From positions 1-64,000 of the forward strand of contig NZ_QICS01000005.1 in NCBI RefSeq assembly GCF_003201285.1: 64,000 nucleotides of DNA, read 5' to 3'. The position numbers and the translations under genes are program-made. Positions 18,610 to 28,133 of this stretch are shown piece by piece (the stretch's first letter is position 1; every line of letters begins with the position of its first letter). The notes under the pieces are model-generated. The model was not told where the DNA came from and did no database searches. It saw only the letters and a program-made list of their open reading frames with translations. This DNA is from Lachnotalea glycerini. GTDB lineage: Bacteria > Bacillota > Clostridia > Lachnospirales > Lachnospiraceae.

Positions 18610-18891
18610 TTAACGAACGCCTGATTTTTTCTCGTCTTTTCCATGTCCTCTGTAAGTTCTGGTTGCAACAAACTCTCCAAGCTTGTGTCCAACCATATCT
18701 TCAGTAACATATACAGGTACATGCTTTCTGCCGTCATGAACTGCAATTGTATGTCCAACCATTTGTGGGAAGATTGTAGAACGACGAGACCATGTCTTAA
18801 TAACTGATTTGTCGCCTTTTTCGTTCATAGCATCTACTTTTTTAAGTAAGCTTGCATCTGCAAATGGTCCTTTTTTAAGTGAGCGAGCCAT
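18610..18891 (-). CDS. rpsS: 30S ribosomal protein S19
   Basis: Head protein that partners S13 (93 aa). [40 protein letters not shown] and [18 protein letters not shown] are diagnostic. It lies between rplB (36 nt) and rplV (30 nt). Confidence 0.98.
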   Translation of the reverse strand: MARSLKKGPFADASLLKKVDAMNEKGDKSVIKTWSRRSTIFPQMVGHTIAVHDGRKHVPVYVTEDMVGHKLGEFVATRTYRGHGKDEKKSGVR

Positions 18892-18927
18892 AGGTTCTAA
18901 CCTCCTTATGAATTCTACTTTTGGTTA

Positions 18928-19776
18928 CTATTTTGTATTTAAAGCTTTACCGTCTCTTCTTCTTACGATTAACTTATTGGATTGTTTCTTTTTCTTTCTT
19001 GTCTTTAATCCAAGAGCTGGTTTACCCCAAGGAGTAACTGGACCTGAACGGCCAATACCAGTCTTACCTTCACCACCGCCGTGTGGATGGTCATTAGGGT
19101 TCATAACAGAACCACGAACGGTAGGTCTGATACCCATGTGACGCTTACGTCCTGCTTTACCAATATTGATAAGGCTATGGTCAACATTTCCTACTACACC
19201 GATAGTTGCTCTGCAAATAATCGGTACCATTCTCATTTCGCCTGAAGGTAATCTAAGTGTTGCATACTTTCCTTCTTTTGCCATTAACTGTGCTGCTGTT
19301 CCAGCCGAACGAACAAGCTGTCCACCCTTGCCTGGATACATTTCGATATTATGAATCTGAGTACCTACTGGAATCTCTGATAGCGGCAAACAATTACCAA
19401 TTCTAACTTCCGCCTCTGCTCCGCTTAATACTTTCATTCCGTCAGATAAGCCTTCTGGTGCCAAGATATATGACTTTTCACCATCTGCATAATGGATCAA
19501 TGCAATATTAGCTGTTCTATTTGGATCGTATTCAATACCTGCTACTGTTCCAACGATTCCATCTTTTCTTCTTTTAAAATCTATAATTCTATATTTTCTT
19601 TTTACACCGCCACCGCGATGTCTTACAGTGATTTTACCCTGACTATTACGACCTGCTGTTTTACTCTTTGATTCAAGTAATGATTTTTCTGGTGTTGTTT
19701 TTGTAATTTCAGAAAAATCCGAACCAGTCATATGTCTTCTTGAAGGTGTATATGGGTTATATTTTTTGATACCCAT
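18928..19776 (-). CDS. rplB: 50S ribosomal protein L2
   Basis: Core 50S protein next to the peptidyl-transferase centre and bridge B7b (282 aa). The start [20 protein letters not shown] matches the family, so ATG 19776 is chosen; the frame runs on to 19818 without homology. [20 protein letters not shown] and the C-terminal loop [20 protein letters not shown], with the conserved histidine, are intact. Confidence 0.98.
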   Translation of the reverse strand: MGIKKYNPYTPSRRHMTGSDFSEITKTTPEKSLLESKSKTAGRNSQGKITVRHRGGGVKRKYRIIDFKRRKDGIVGTVAGIEYDPNRTANIALIHYADGEKSYILAPEGLSDGMKVLSGAEAEVRIGNCLPLSEIPVGTQIHNIEMYPGKGGQLVRSAGTAAQLMAKEGKYATLRLPSGEMRMVPIICRATIGVVGNVDHSLINIGKAGRKRHMGIRPTVRGSVMNPNDHPHGGGEGKTGIGRSGPVTPWGKPALGLKTRKKKKQSNKLIVRRRDGKALNTK

Positions 19777-19850
19777 TCTAGTCACTCCTTTCAATTTACA
19801 ATTATTATTTGTTGTCACGCTTAACTTGCGTATAGTTTCTTAGAAGATTT

Positions 19851-20150
19851 TTATAATCCTTCAAAAATCTCTATATCTGCACTTTCTGCAGTTAATTGAA
19901 CGATTGCTTTCTTTGTCTTAGCAGTCTTGCCGGATGTTTTTCCTCTTCTTTTGGTTTTTCCATCCTGATTCATAGTGTTTACGTTCTTTACTTTTGTTCC
20001 TGCAAACATTTTTTCTACAGCTTCTTTAATTTGAGTCTTATTAGCTTCCGGATGAACTAAGAAAGTATATTTCTTGCTCTCCATTCCCTGCATACTCTTT
20101 TCTGTGATAACCGGTTTGAGGATTACATCATAATACTGAATACTTGCCAT
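19851..20150 (-). CDS. rplW: 50S ribosomal protein L23
   Basis: Exit-tunnel protein that docks trigger factor and SRP (99 aa). [20 protein letters not shown] and the block [16 protein letters not shown] are diagnostic; the loop [20 protein letters not shown] is the tunnel-reaching extension. Its start shares one base with the rplD stop. Confidence 0.98.
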   Translation of the reverse strand: MASIQYYDVILKPVITEKSMQGMESKKYTFLVHPEANKTQIKEAVEKMFAGTKVKNVNTMNQDGKTKRRGKTSGKTAKTKKAIVQLTAESADIEIFEGL

Positions 20151-20770
20151 TATGCATACACCTCCTCGATAGTAGCAACAGCAGCCTTAGTAAGAATAAC
20201 TGTGTTGTATTTAAGAATATCATATACATTAATTGTATTTGTTAAAGCTGTTTGTATGGAAGGTATGTTCTTAGCTGAAAGAACTACATTCTTATCATTC
20301 TCGTTTAATACAACTAATGCCTTAGATACCTTTAAGTTATCCATTACAGCCTGGAATTTTTTTGTTTTAATTTCATCAATTTTGATTTCATCAACAACAA
20401 TTAATTTATTTTCCTTAACCCTTGAAGTTAAAGCAGATTGAAGAGCAATTCTTCTTTCTTTCTTATTCATTTTAAATGAATAATCTCTTGGTGTTGGTGC
20501 AAATACTACACCACCGCCAGTCCATTGTGGAGATCTTGTTGAACCTTGTCTTGCATGACCAGTTCCTTTCTGTCTCCATGGTTTTCTTCCGCCGCCCGAA
20601 ACTTCTGAACGTGTTTTCGCTTTCTGAGTTCCCTGACGTTTATTTGCAAGTTGGTGAACTACTGCCATGTGTACTAAATGTTCATTTACTTCAACACCAA
20701 ATACAGCATCACTAAGCTCCATAGTTCCAACTTCTTTGCCTTCCATATTGTAAACAGATACGTTTGCCAT
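20150..20770 (-). CDS. rplD: 50S ribosomal protein L4
   Basis: 50S protein whose extended loop reaches the exit tunnel ([39 protein letters not shown]); 206 aa. In E. coli L4 represses the S10 operon by binding its leader. The leader upstream of rpsJ here is long and structured, so a similar circuit is possible but unproved. It overlaps rplW by one base. Confidence 0.98.
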   Translation of the reverse strand: MANVSVYNMEGKEVGTMELSDAVFGVEVNEHLVHMAVVHQLANKRQGTQKAKTRSEVSGGGRKPWRQKGTGHARQGSTRSPQWTGGGVVFAPTPRDYSFKMNKKERRIALQSALTSRVKENKLIVVDEIKIDEIKTKKFQAVMDNLKVSKALVVLNENDKNVVLSAKNIPSIQTALTNTINVYDILKYNTVILTKAAVATIEEVYA

Positions 20771-20798
20771 CTGTGTTTTCCTCCTTTCTTATCTCACA

Positions 20799-21479
20799 TT
20801 AATTCGTTTTTACTGTCTCTTTAATTGTAACTAAAGATTTTTTAGGTCCAGGTACTGCACCTTTTACTAAAAGTAAATTGTTCTCTGCATCAACTCTTAC
20901 AATTTCAAGATTCTGAATTGTGATTTTCTTAGCTCCCATATGTCCTGGCATTCCTTTTCCTTTGAATACCTTACTCGGGCTTGAACAAGCACCATTAGAA
21001 CCTGCATGACGATGGAATTTAGAACCATGAGCCATAGGTCCTCTTGACTGTCCATGTCTTTTAATAGCACCCTGGAAGCCTTTTCCCTTTGCAATTGCAG
21101 TAGCGTCAACTTTATCTCCTGCTGCGAAAGCATCTGCTTTGATTTCATCTGCAACCTTGTAGTCCTGTGAGTTTTCAAGTCTGAACTCTCTAACGAATCT
21201 CTTACAAGAAACACCAGCTTTATCAAAGTGACCTTTCTCGGCTTTGTTTACACCATGTCTGTTTCTGATTTCTTTTTTGCCAGCCTTGTCAACAACTGTT
21301 ATTTTTTCTTTCTTATCAACGAAACCAACCTGTACTGCACTGTATCCGTCATTTTCAACTGTTTTTACCTGTGTGACAACACATGGACCAGCCTGCAATA
21401 CAGTTACCGGAATTAACACTCCAACTTCATTGAATATTTGAGTCATTCCGACTTTAGTAGCTAAAATCGCTTTTTTCAT
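20799..21479 (-). CDS. rplC: 50S ribosomal protein L3
   Basis: Early 23S rRNA binder whose central extension approaches the peptidyl-transferase centre (226 aa). [40 protein letters not shown] and [20 protein letters not shown] are conserved, including the Gln methylated by PrmB in other bacteria. It lies 112 nt after rpsJ. Confidence 0.98.
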   Translation of the reverse strand: MKKAILATKVGMTQIFNEVGVLIPVTVLQAGPCVVTQVKTVENDGYSAVQVGFVDKKEKITVVDKAGKKEIRNRHGVNKAEKGHFDKAGVSCKRFVREFRLENSQDYKVADEIKADAFAAGDKVDATAIAKGKGFQGAIKRHGQSRGPMAHGSKFHRHAGSNGACSSPSKVFKGKGMPGHMGAKKITIQNLEIVRVDAENNLLLVKGAVPGPKKSLVTIKETVKTN

Positions 21480-21508
21480 TTTTATTACCTCCTGTTTTCT
21501 CTACAGCG

Positions 21509-21526
21509 GATTACCATACGGTAATC
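21509..21526 (-). other. Hairpin in the rpsJ-rplC spacer
   Basis: GATTACC / GGTAATC, 7-bp perfect stem with ATAC loop, just upstream of the rplC ribosome binding site. No T run. It may affect rplC translation or mRNA stability. Confidence 0.4.
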
Positions 21527-21591
21527 ATCCTAGAACAGCCATATAAGTGGAACTTACGTTGCTTCTATATAAACCCTTCAGGATTACTCTC

Positions 21592-21909
21592 TTATTTTTG
21601 TTTCATTTTGATATCAATATATACACCAGCTGGCATTTCTAATCTGGATAATGCATCAACCGTCTTTTGTGTTGGTGTTACGATATCAATAAGTCTCTTA
21701 TGTGTTCTTTGTTCGAACTGTTCTCTGGAATCCTTATACTTGTGAACCGCTCTAAGAATAGTAACTACTTCCTTCTTAGTTGGTAATGGTACGGGTCCAC
21801 TCACCTGAGATCCGTTCTTCTTTACAGTTTCGATAATCTTTTTAGCAGACTGATCGATTAATTGATGATCATAAGCTTTTAATGTGATTCTCATTACTTG
21901 ACTTGCCAT
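21592..21909 (-). CDS. rpsJ: 30S ribosomal protein S10
   Basis: Head protein of the 30S subunit and, as NusE, a transcription antitermination partner of NusB (105 aa). It begins [20 protein letters not shown] at ATG 21909, 11 nt after GGAGG; the frame runs on to 21972 without homology. [20 protein letters not shown] and the loop [15 protein letters not shown] are diagnostic. It is the first gene of the superoperon, with a leader of about 225 nt. Confidence 0.98.
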   Translation of the reverse strand: MASQVMRITLKAYDHQLIDQSAKKIIETVKKNGSQVSGPVPLPTKKEVVTILRAVHKYKDSREQFEQRTHKRLIDIVTPTQKTVDALSRLEMPAGVYIDIKMKQK

Positions 21910-22136
21910 AAAAAAAGTCGCCTCCTTTTCGCACTTAATAATTTCGAAGTACGACAAGCGGTGACTGTACACTCTTCCGTGTGTATCATATGATAACTAC
22001 ACGTTGTTTCCATTTCAAAATGGACAATATAGATTATACAGTGACTTGTCGCCAGTTTCTTAACTTGACATTCGCTCCACGGAAAACCTGCTCGAAAGCA
22101 GCAACCTCACGCTTCTACGCTATCAATGTCACAACA
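21910..22136 (-). promoter_or_regulatory. Structured leader of the S10 superoperon
   Basis: Untranslated leader between the inferred start of transcription and rpsJ. A long-range stem pairs CGACAAG (21952-21958) and ACTGT (21964-21968) with ACAGT (22038-22042) and CTTGTCG (22045-22051). Inside are CCATTT / AAATGG and GTGTA / TACAC hairpins; upstream is CTGCT-TTCG-AGCAG (22088-22101). No known riboswitch was recognised. A ribosomal-protein-binding leader is the natural hypothesis. Confidence 0.6.
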
Positions 22137-22142
22137 TTAGTT

Positions 22143-22171
22143 AGTATACATGAAACCTTTCATATTTGCAA
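22143..22171 (-). promoter_or_regulatory. Sigma-A-type promoter of the ribosomal superoperon
   Basis: Minus-strand TTGCAA (22171-22166) and TATACT (22148-22143) with a 17-bp spacer. The spacer contains the small palindrome ATGAAA-GG-TTTCAT. No other strong promoter was seen in the leader. Confidence 0.8.
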
Positions 22172-22248
22172 GTATTTTTTATTATATTTTGTTTTTTTTT
22201 CAAAACATATTTATATTGACATTTTTCTCACTTCGATGACATTTTTTG

Positions 22249-22277
22249 TTTCAATAATAAACCATTTATGATATAAT
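22249..22277 (+). promoter_or_regulatory. Likely promoter of the plus-strand GT2 gene
   Basis: TTTCAA and a perfect TATAAT with a 17-bp spacer, about 160 bp upstream of the GT2 start. It is back to back with the ribosomal promoter. The leader holds an 8-bp inverted repeat GAAAGGAA / TTCCTTTC (22339-22346, 22369-22376). Confidence 0.6.
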
Positions 22278-22436
22278 GCAAAAAGTATATTGATTGGAAT
22301 AATGAACTTTTACAAGATATACATTTTAGCTATTGAATGAAAGGAAACTCTTTTTTATTACTGCAGCATTCCTTTCCTATAATTAAATAAATTCTTACAA
22401 GTAATTCACCAAATATATTTAACGGAGAAAAATACT

Positions 22437-23480
22437 ATGTCTAAAAAATTCAGCATTATTTTACCTTGTTATAATGTAGAGAGCTATATTGACAAATGTT
22501 TGGATACCTTAATCAGACAAACGATTGGTCTAGAAAATCTTGAGCTTATCTGTATCAACGATGCTTCTACCGACTCTACCCTTTCTTTATTAATGTCTTA
22601 TGAGCAACAATATCCAGATTCTATAATAATTATAAATCTTCCCACAAATCAACGTCAAGGTGGTGCCAGAAATATAGGTCTACAATATGCCTCGGGGGAA
22701 TATATCAGTTTTTTTGATTCTGATGATTGGGCTGATTTGAGATTATATGAAAAAGTCTATGAAAAGGCAAAGCAATATGATTGTGATATCGTGCATTTCG
22801 AATGCTTTGATTTTGTCAAGGATGATACATTCATTCCCAGTTCTATAAGCACTGGTTCTAACAGCCGTCTGATAACCATTGAAAATGAGACGCAGCGAAA
22901 GTTCTTTCTTGAGAATGTAATAAATGAACGTTTCTTAGAATGCAGCTGTCGTAATAAAATCTACAAGAAGAATTTTCTTTTGGATACTAATGTATCATTT
23001 CCAAGTCATTGTGTTTTGGAGGAACCGCTTTTTGTGTACCCTCTCTATTTTTATACTAAGCGGTTTTATGTTCTGGAAGAACGTTTGTATTACTATCGCT
23101 ATAATCCTTTTGGAACAATGCAGCATACGTTAAATCAGACAAACAAATGGCTTGACCATATCAAAGTACATCTATTACTTTTTGAAGAGCTGGAAAAAAG
23201 AGGCTTAATAACTCAATTTCATGATGAAATCGAGTTATACTATCTTTGGAATCTATATATAGAAACAATAGGTTTTATTTTTCGTCATACCAATCATTTT
23301 CCCATGGATTTGTATGAATACATAAGAGAAAGTACTTTAACCTGCTTTCCAAATTTTTCATTCAATACTTACATCAACCGCCCAGAATATGATTTATTAA
23401 AAAAATCCTTGCATTCACTTTATGTAAAGTTAAATCAGGAGCAATTAAATGCTTTGAAGCCCACTTGGATTACTCTATAG
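22437..23480 (+). CDS. Glycosyltransferase family 2
   Basis: A 347-aa GT-A-fold transferase. IILPCYNVESYIDKCLDTLI opens the nucleotide-sugar domain, ND (41-42) is followed by GGARNIGLQYASGEYISFFD, and DSDD (94-97) is the metal/donor site. The C-terminal ~150 residues resemble the tails of surface-polysaccharide GT2 enzymes. No membrane segment is apparent. It is monocistronic, has its own promoter, and is divergent from the ribosomal operon. Donor and acceptor are unknown; a role in the envelope glycan made further along is a guess. Confidence 0.85.
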   Translation: MSKKFSIILPCYNVESYIDKCLDTLIRQTIGLENLELICINDASTDSTLSLLMSYEQQYPDSIIIINLPTNQRQGGARNIGLQYASGEYISFFDSDDWADLRLYEKVYEKAKQYDCDIVHFECFDFVKDDTFIPSSISTGSNSRLITIENETQRKFFLENVINERFLECSCRNKIYKKNFLLDTNVSFPSHCVLEEPLFVYPLYFYTKRFYVLEERLYYYRYNPFGTMQHTLNQTNKWLDHIKVHLLLFEELEKRGLITQFHDEIELYYLWNLYIETIGFIFRHTNHFPMDLYEYIRESTLTCFPNFSFNTYINRPEYDLLKKSLHSLYVKLNQEQLNALKPTWITL

Positions 23481-23572
23481 CACTATCAAATATTTTCATT
23501 ATATGACAGAACATAATATTAAATTTTATAGGAAGTGCTTTTAATCTCATAGGATGTATATCTGAATTTCCT

Positions 23573-23611
23573 GAAAAAAAGGGTATCGATTGATTATTTC
23601 GTACGATACCC
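23573..23611 (-). terminator. Terminator between convergent GT2 and membrane-protein genes
   Basis: GGGTATCG / CGATACCC stem with a 15-nt loop, followed on the minus strand by seven or more T. It ends the minus-strand transcript of the 185-aa protein and may also serve the GT2 gene. Confidence 0.85.
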
Positions 23612-23622
23612 TCACTTGTTAC

Positions 23623-24180
23623 CTATTGATTTGGATTAATAAATCTGTCATCCACTTTATAAATCTTACCTACTGCCTTAAATATATCAACCAAGCCTTC
23701 TCCTCGATCGGTAAGTTTATAACCTCCTCCCTCCTCTTCAATATTACCCGACTCTAATTGTTCCCAAAATCTTCGATCCAGCATTTCATATTTTTCAATA
23801 AAAATTGTTTGAAACACTTCGTTAAGTTCTTCCTCGCTATAGCTTCTGTTCTCTTCTGCCAAATAGGACAAAACGAATACTGATAAGGATCTGTCAAGTG
23901 ATACTACAATAGTTGACAACCAAACCATATTAATGCTCATAAATACAACAAAGGAAAGAATAATATCCTTATAATCAAAGGTTGCCTTTTTCCAGTAGTG
24001 TTTCAATATCAGCTCAGTAATTAACAATATCATTCCTGTAATAATTAATATCACAATTGTTTTGTAAAAATAAACCTTTATAAAATCAAATATACCTATC
24101 TGCAATATCACAATATAGAAAAGCCATGCCAACACAAAGGCAGCTGCATGAAATACAAAAAATTCAAAAATCTTTTTCAT
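23623..24180 (-). CDS. Unrecognised membrane protein with winged-helix-like C-terminus
   Basis: A 185-aa protein I do not recognise. Residues 1-110 hold about three hydrophobic segments (FFVFHAAAFVLAWLFYIVIL, TIVILIITGMILLITELIL, IILSFVVFMSINMVWLSTIV). Residues 115-180 are soluble and acidic, and the part EEEGGGYKLTDRGEGLVDIF resembles the beta-wing and last helix of winged-helix proteins of the transferase-associated or MarR-like sort. It follows the GT-C gene by about 72 nt and ends at a strong terminator, so it is probably co-transcribed with it. A membrane-bound sensor or a glycosylation accessory are possibilities. Confidence 0.7.
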   Translation of the reverse strand: MKKIFEFFVFHAAAFVLAWLFYIVILQIGIFDFIKVYFYKTIVILIITGMILLITELILKHYWKKATFDYKDIILSFVVFMSINMVWLSTIVVSLDRSLSVFVLSYLAEENRSYSEEELNEVFQTIFIEKYEMLDRRFWEQLESGNIEEEGGGYKLTDRGEGLVDIFKAVGKIYKVDDRFINPNQ

Positions 24181-24252
24181 AAGTGTCTCTCTTTCTAAAT
24201 GTTACTGCCTTTTGCATAACATTTTAAATAATATTCTTTATAAAAACGTTTA

Positions 24253-25806
24253 CTATTTATATGCCACAATAAAATTGGAATATTCAACCACCTGATAGCC
24301 ATTATTCTTAAAAAAATCTCCTTGACTACTCTCCCATACATAAACTATATTCTCATCCAAAACAGGAAGCTCTTCTTTCGGTTTAAATACAAACTGTCCA
24401 AATGAAGCCGTCTCAAGCCAGATAGCTGGATAATTTGAATAAACTACTGTGTTAAGATACTCAGGAGTTGGAATCTTAGATGCAAACATTACCTGTGAAT
24501 GATATGCCTTATCTGTAACACAAATTATATCTGGTGTTACTTCCATGGCATATTGAATTGCCTCTGTCAGTCCTGCATTAAATTCCTTAGAAATCTGTTC
24601 CTGATAGCTTGTATAGTAACTATAATTAAAAAAGCCAAAAGCAACTAAATAAACAGCCGTTATTATGTATATTAATTTTCTTCCTATCACTTCACATAAT
24701 TTGTAAATACCAACTCCCGCAAATGCGATGGCGGGTATGTGAAGTATATTCAATTTATTAATATCGCATTTATCTACTATAAGAGAAGCAAGGCTTCCGA
24801 TAATAAATTGAAATACCAGAAATATAAAAGGATGATATATTTTATTTTTTAACCTTTTAACACATATCCACAAAGAATAAAATAATCCCACAAATACAAA
24901 TACTAATCCGAATTTATAATGAATTCCATAACCTGATACTGTGTTCCATATATTTTCATCATCCTGCAAGAACATAACCCTATAGTAGGTATAAAGTTTT
25001 CCCATAAAACCTCCGGATGCCAATTCACCGCTTCTAAAATAAGAAACCTTGGGAATTGATATAAATCCAGTTCTTATTTCCGGAAGTAGATCATAGTTAA
25101 CCATCAAAAACAGCATCAGTGGCAACGCAAACAAAAAAACAATCAAGGCTGCTGCTATACTAGTAATAGAAAAACGAATTTTCTTATATGCAATTGCATA
25201 GATAATTTGAAAAATTAATATAAATGGTAATAGCGTCCACGTAAAAGCATAGCAATATAAGGTTAAACCATAGCATATGGCACAAAGTAATAAATATTTT
25301 TCTTTTTCCAGTCCTAGTATAAAGAAGTACATTCCAAACAGCAAAAATGCTGGTGTTGTTGCAGAATCAAGTCCCCATCTTACCATAACAATATGCCATG
25401 GACTGACAACAAAAAGAAATAATGTTATTAACGCAATTTTGTCATTCGTTACTTTTTTCATCAAAAGGTAAAGTGCCAAAAGCGATAAAATTCCAAGAAA
25501 CGCCTGTGGAAGCCTTATAGTCCACATATTTAATCCGAATATTTTAATAAGTGGTATACTTATCCAGCTATAAAGAGCGCTCATTCCGCTTCCCCATGAT
25601 GTATTATAGACTGGAAAATGATACCCAAAACAGTCCGTACCATACTCTGCCAGTGAGAATGCATCATAAGCGCTAAAGGCTTCATCCTGTGAAACGCCTC
25701 CCGGGTTTGATGATAAGCAGAGTACTCGTGCAAGTCCTCCCATCACCATCAAAATACCTACTATTATACATTGCCGATCATTTACAATCTTCTTGAATTT
25801 TTCCAT
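24253..25806 (-). CDS. GT-C membrane glycosyltransferase (GT39/ArnT-like)
   Basis: Polytopic protein, 517 aa, with about 11-12 hydrophobic segments. GT-C enzymes move sugars from polyprenyl-phosphate donors on the outer face of the membrane. The first extracytoplasmic loop has the expected acidic pair in GGVSQDEAFSAYDAF (Asp41-Glu42), followed by SWGSGMSALYSWISIPLIKI, the region seen in PMT/ArnT-like proteins. A ~100-residue extracellular C-terminal domain follows the last membrane segment. It is paired with the 185-aa membrane protein downstream. Substrate unknown. Confidence 0.75.
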   Translation of the reverse strand: MEKFKKIVNDRQCIIVGILMVMGGLARVLCLSSNPGGVSQDEAFSAYDAFSLAEYGTDCFGYHFPVYNTSWGSGMSALYSWISIPLIKIFGLNMWTIRLPQAFLGILSLLALYLLMKKVTNDKIALITLFLFVVSPWHIVMVRWGLDSATTPAFLLFGMYFFILGLEKEKYLLLCAICYGLTLYCYAFTWTLLPFILIFQIIYAIAYKKIRFSITSIAAALIVFLFALPLMLFLMVNYDLLPEIRTGFISIPKVSYFRSGELASGGFMGKLYTYYRVMFLQDDENIWNTVSGYGIHYKFGLVFVFVGLFYSLWICVKRLKNKIYHPFIFLVFQFIIGSLASLIVDKCDINKLNILHIPAIAFAGVGIYKLCEVIGRKLIYIITAVYLVAFGFFNYSYYTSYQEQISKEFNAGLTEAIQYAMEVTPDIICVTDKAYHSQVMFASKIPTPEYLNTVVYSNYPAIWLETASFGQFVFKPKEELPVLDENIVYVWESSQGDFFKNNGYQVVEYSNFIVAYK

Positions 25807-25874
25807 ACAAATCTCCTCATTATTACTCCTATCAATTTACACGATTAGCAGTAATTATGTCAAGTTGTTAACAC

Positions 25875-25926
25875 AACAAAGAGAAGAAACCTTACTAATT
25901 ATTTCATAAAGCTTCTTCCCTTTGTT
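25875..25926 (-). terminator. Probable terminator after the methyltransferase gene
   Basis: AACAAAG-A-GAAGAA pairs with TTCTTC-C-CTTTGTT (one mismatch). The T run on the minus strand is short, so this is a moderate prediction. It lies 33 bp past the stop of the RlmI-like gene. Confidence 0.5.
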
Positions 25927-25958
25927 CATATAAAAGACACTTCGTTATTATTCAAATA

Positions 25959-26822
25959 CTATAAATCCGACTCCCATCGTCCAGATGCTCCGCATGGAAG
26001 AATCAAGCCTGTTTCTGTTACAGGTAGTCCAACTTCCTGTGATTCTACATGGCCTTTTAGCCCCTTTAGCTGTGTGGCAAGCATGTAGGTAAGTACAGCC
26101 GGCGCAAGACCAGTTGTGTATGAATTAACAAGAAAAAACAGTGGATTATTGGAAAGCAGCCTTGCACAAAGCTTAATCAACGGATATATTGCATCTTCAA
26201 TTTTCCATATTTCCCCCTTTGGTCCTCTGCCATAAGAGGGTGGATCCATGATAATCGCATCATATTGACTGCCACGCCTTATTTCTCTTTCTACAAACTT
26301 AACACAATCATCCACAATCCAACGTATCGAAGCGTTCCCTAACCCAGAGGACACCGCATTTTCTTTCGCCCATGAAACCATACCTTTAGAAGCATCCACA
26401 TGAGTAACCTCTGCTCCTGCCTTTGCCGCCGCTAAAGTGGCGCCTCCTGTATATGCAAATAAGTTTAATACCTTAATTGGTCTTTTTGCACTTTCTATTT
26501 TTTCACCAAACCAATCCCAGTTTGCAGCCTGTTCAGGAAATAAACCAGTATGTTTAAAGTTAAAGGGTTTTAGGTTAAAGGTAAGTCCTTTATATCCAAT
26601 GGTCCACTGCTGCGGCAGATCAAAAAATTCCCATTCTCCCCCGCCCTTAGCGCTTCGATGATAATGTCCATTCATCTTCTTCCAGCCCTTATTCGTCTTC
26701 TCGGTATCCCAAATTACCTGCGGATCCGGACGCACTAAGAGATACTTTCCCCAACGTTCTAATTTTTCACCGCTTGCGGTATCTATTACTTCATAATCTT
26801 TCCATCCATCTGCAATCCACAT
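25959..26822 (-). CDS. Class I SAM-dependent methyltransferase, RlmI/RlmK-like
   Basis: A 287-aa Rossmann methyltransferase. Motif I is VLNLFAYTGGATLAAAKAGA, motif II has VDASKGMVSWAKEN, and the catalytic-type motif DPPSYGRG follows DAIIMDPPS. These match the COG1092 group (23S rRNA methyltransferases RlmI and the RlmK half of RlmL). The N-terminal PUA domain of true RlmI is absent; a shorter N-terminal region (WGKYLLVRPDPQVIW) replaces it. Target rRNA position unknown. It lies 35 nt after ctpA, so may be the last gene of that operon. Confidence 0.8.
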   Translation of the reverse strand: MWIADGWKDYEVIDTASGEKLERWGKYLLVRPDPQVIWDTEKTNKGWKKMNGHYHRSAKGGGEWEFFDLPQQWTIGYKGLTFNLKPFNFKHTGLFPEQAANWDWFGEKIESAKRPIKVLNLFAYTGGATLAAAKAGAEVTHVDASKGMVSWAKENAVSSGLGNASIRWIVDDCVKFVEREIRRGSQYDAIIMDPPSYGRGPKGEIWKIEDAIYPLIKLCARLLSNNPLFFLVNSYTTGLAPAVLTYMLATQLKGLKGHVESQEVGLPVTETGLILPCGASGRWESDL

Positions 26823-26857
26823 ATCTATACCTTTCTATCTTAAGCAAATACTAATGA

Positions 26858-28102
26858 TTACTGCTGTAGCTTTTCACGAATAATTTCAAGAGCCTTTTGA
26901 AGCTGGTTGTCTTCATCATGTGTAATAACAGCCTGGGTCTTAAGTGACTCATCTAACTCAATTTCAACATCCGGCTCAATACCAATTTTATGAATATTAT
27001 ACCCTTTCGGAGTATAGTATTTGGAAATAGTAAGTTTCATTGCTGTACCGTCACCTAACTCAATCAGCCTTTGCACAATACCTTTACCAAAAGTTTTGGT
27101 TCCAACTAAGGTTCCTATTCCATAATCCTTTATAGCCCCTGCAAAAATCTCTGAAGCGCTGGCACTGTTTCCATTAATCAAAACCGCCAAAGGTTTATTA
27201 AACTGATTCTCTTCATCTGATTTATACTCTTCTCTTTCGCCATATTTATCCTCTGTATAAACAATCATGCCCTCCGGAAGAATTTGATCCAGGATACTGT
27301 TTACCACATCCAAATTACCACCTGGATTATCTCTTAAATCAACTACAAGACCATCAATTCCTTGTTTATTCAAATCATCTAGTGCACTTGTAAACTGGGA
27401 CTCGGTGATTGTATCAAATTCGCTGATATAAATATAACCGATATTATTATCAAGTACCTCATAGCTTATAGTTGGTATCTCTATTTGTTTTCGTTCAACT
27501 GTCAACTCAATATTTTCACTTACGCCTTCCCGGACAAGTGTCAGATTGACCGTAGTACCTTCTTCACCCTTAATCATAGCTACTACATTTGAAATCTCCA
27601 TACCAGTAACCTCGGTACCATCTACTTTATATAATATATCACCTGGCAAAATACCTGCTTCAAGCCCCGGACTATTCTCAAATGGCTTCACCATAGTAAT
27701 AATCCCTGTATTTGCATCCTCAGAAACAGTTACACCGATTCCACAATATACCCCATTTGTGCTCTCCATCAGGCTCTTAAATTCATCCTCTGTATAATAA
27801 ACCGAATATGGATCCTCTAGTCCGTCTACCAAGCCTTTATACATCCCTTCCACTAGCTTATCCTCATCTGCGTCCTCTAGATAATATTTATCAATGATTT
27901 GCTTAATGATACTAACTTTTGCTTCTACAGCCTTACTGCTTACTCCACTTGAAGTTGTCTGTGTTTTTGTATTATCGAATATACTCGCAGTATCAATTTC
28001 TCCTGATGTATATTTATTAATAAACAATACAATTGAAATTACAAGAGTTGCTGTTATTACTCCACCTATAAACCCTTTTAAAACTTTTTTATTATCTTCC
28101 AT
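26858..28102 (-). CDS. ctpA: C-terminal processing peptidase, S41 family
   Basis: Membrane-anchored serine protease (414 aa). A single N-terminal membrane segment (about 11-29) is followed by a linker, a PDZ domain (about 115-205; GIGVTVSED, LEAGILPGDILYKVDG) and the S41 core (about 215-400). The catalytic region SASASE (313-318) and the Lys of TFGKGIVQ (340) form the Ser-Lys dyad. Relatives trim or degrade envelope proteins, including cell-wall hydrolases. It is 31 nt after an M23 hydrolase gene that follows ftsEX, which suggests it controls that hydrolase or its partners. Confidence 0.93.
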   Translation of the reverse strand: MEDNKKVLKGFIGGVITATLVISIVLFINKYTSGEIDTASIFDNTKTQTTSSGVSSKAVEAKVSIIKQIIDKYYLEDADEDKLVEGMYKGLVDGLEDPYSVYYTEDEFKSLMESTNGVYCGIGVTVSEDANTGIITMVKPFENSPGLEAGILPGDILYKVDGTEVTGMEISNVVAMIKGEEGTTVNLTLVREGVSENIELTVERKQIEIPTISYEVLDNNIGYIYISEFDTITESQFTSALDDLNKQGIDGLVVDLRDNPGGNLDVVNSILDQILPEGMIVYTEDKYGEREEYKSDEENQFNKPLAVLINGNSASASEIFAGAIKDYGIGTLVGTKTFGKGIVQRLIELGDGTAMKLTISKYYTPKGYNIHKIGIEPDVEIELDESLKTQAVITHDEDNQLQKALEIIREKLQQ

Positions 28103-28133
28103 GGTGACCTTCCTTTGCCTATTATTTTAGTTA

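Noticed and set aside
20897-21226. 109-codon minus-strand frame inside rplC
   Set aside because: Alternate frame of the L3 gene; no family resemblance and no start signal.
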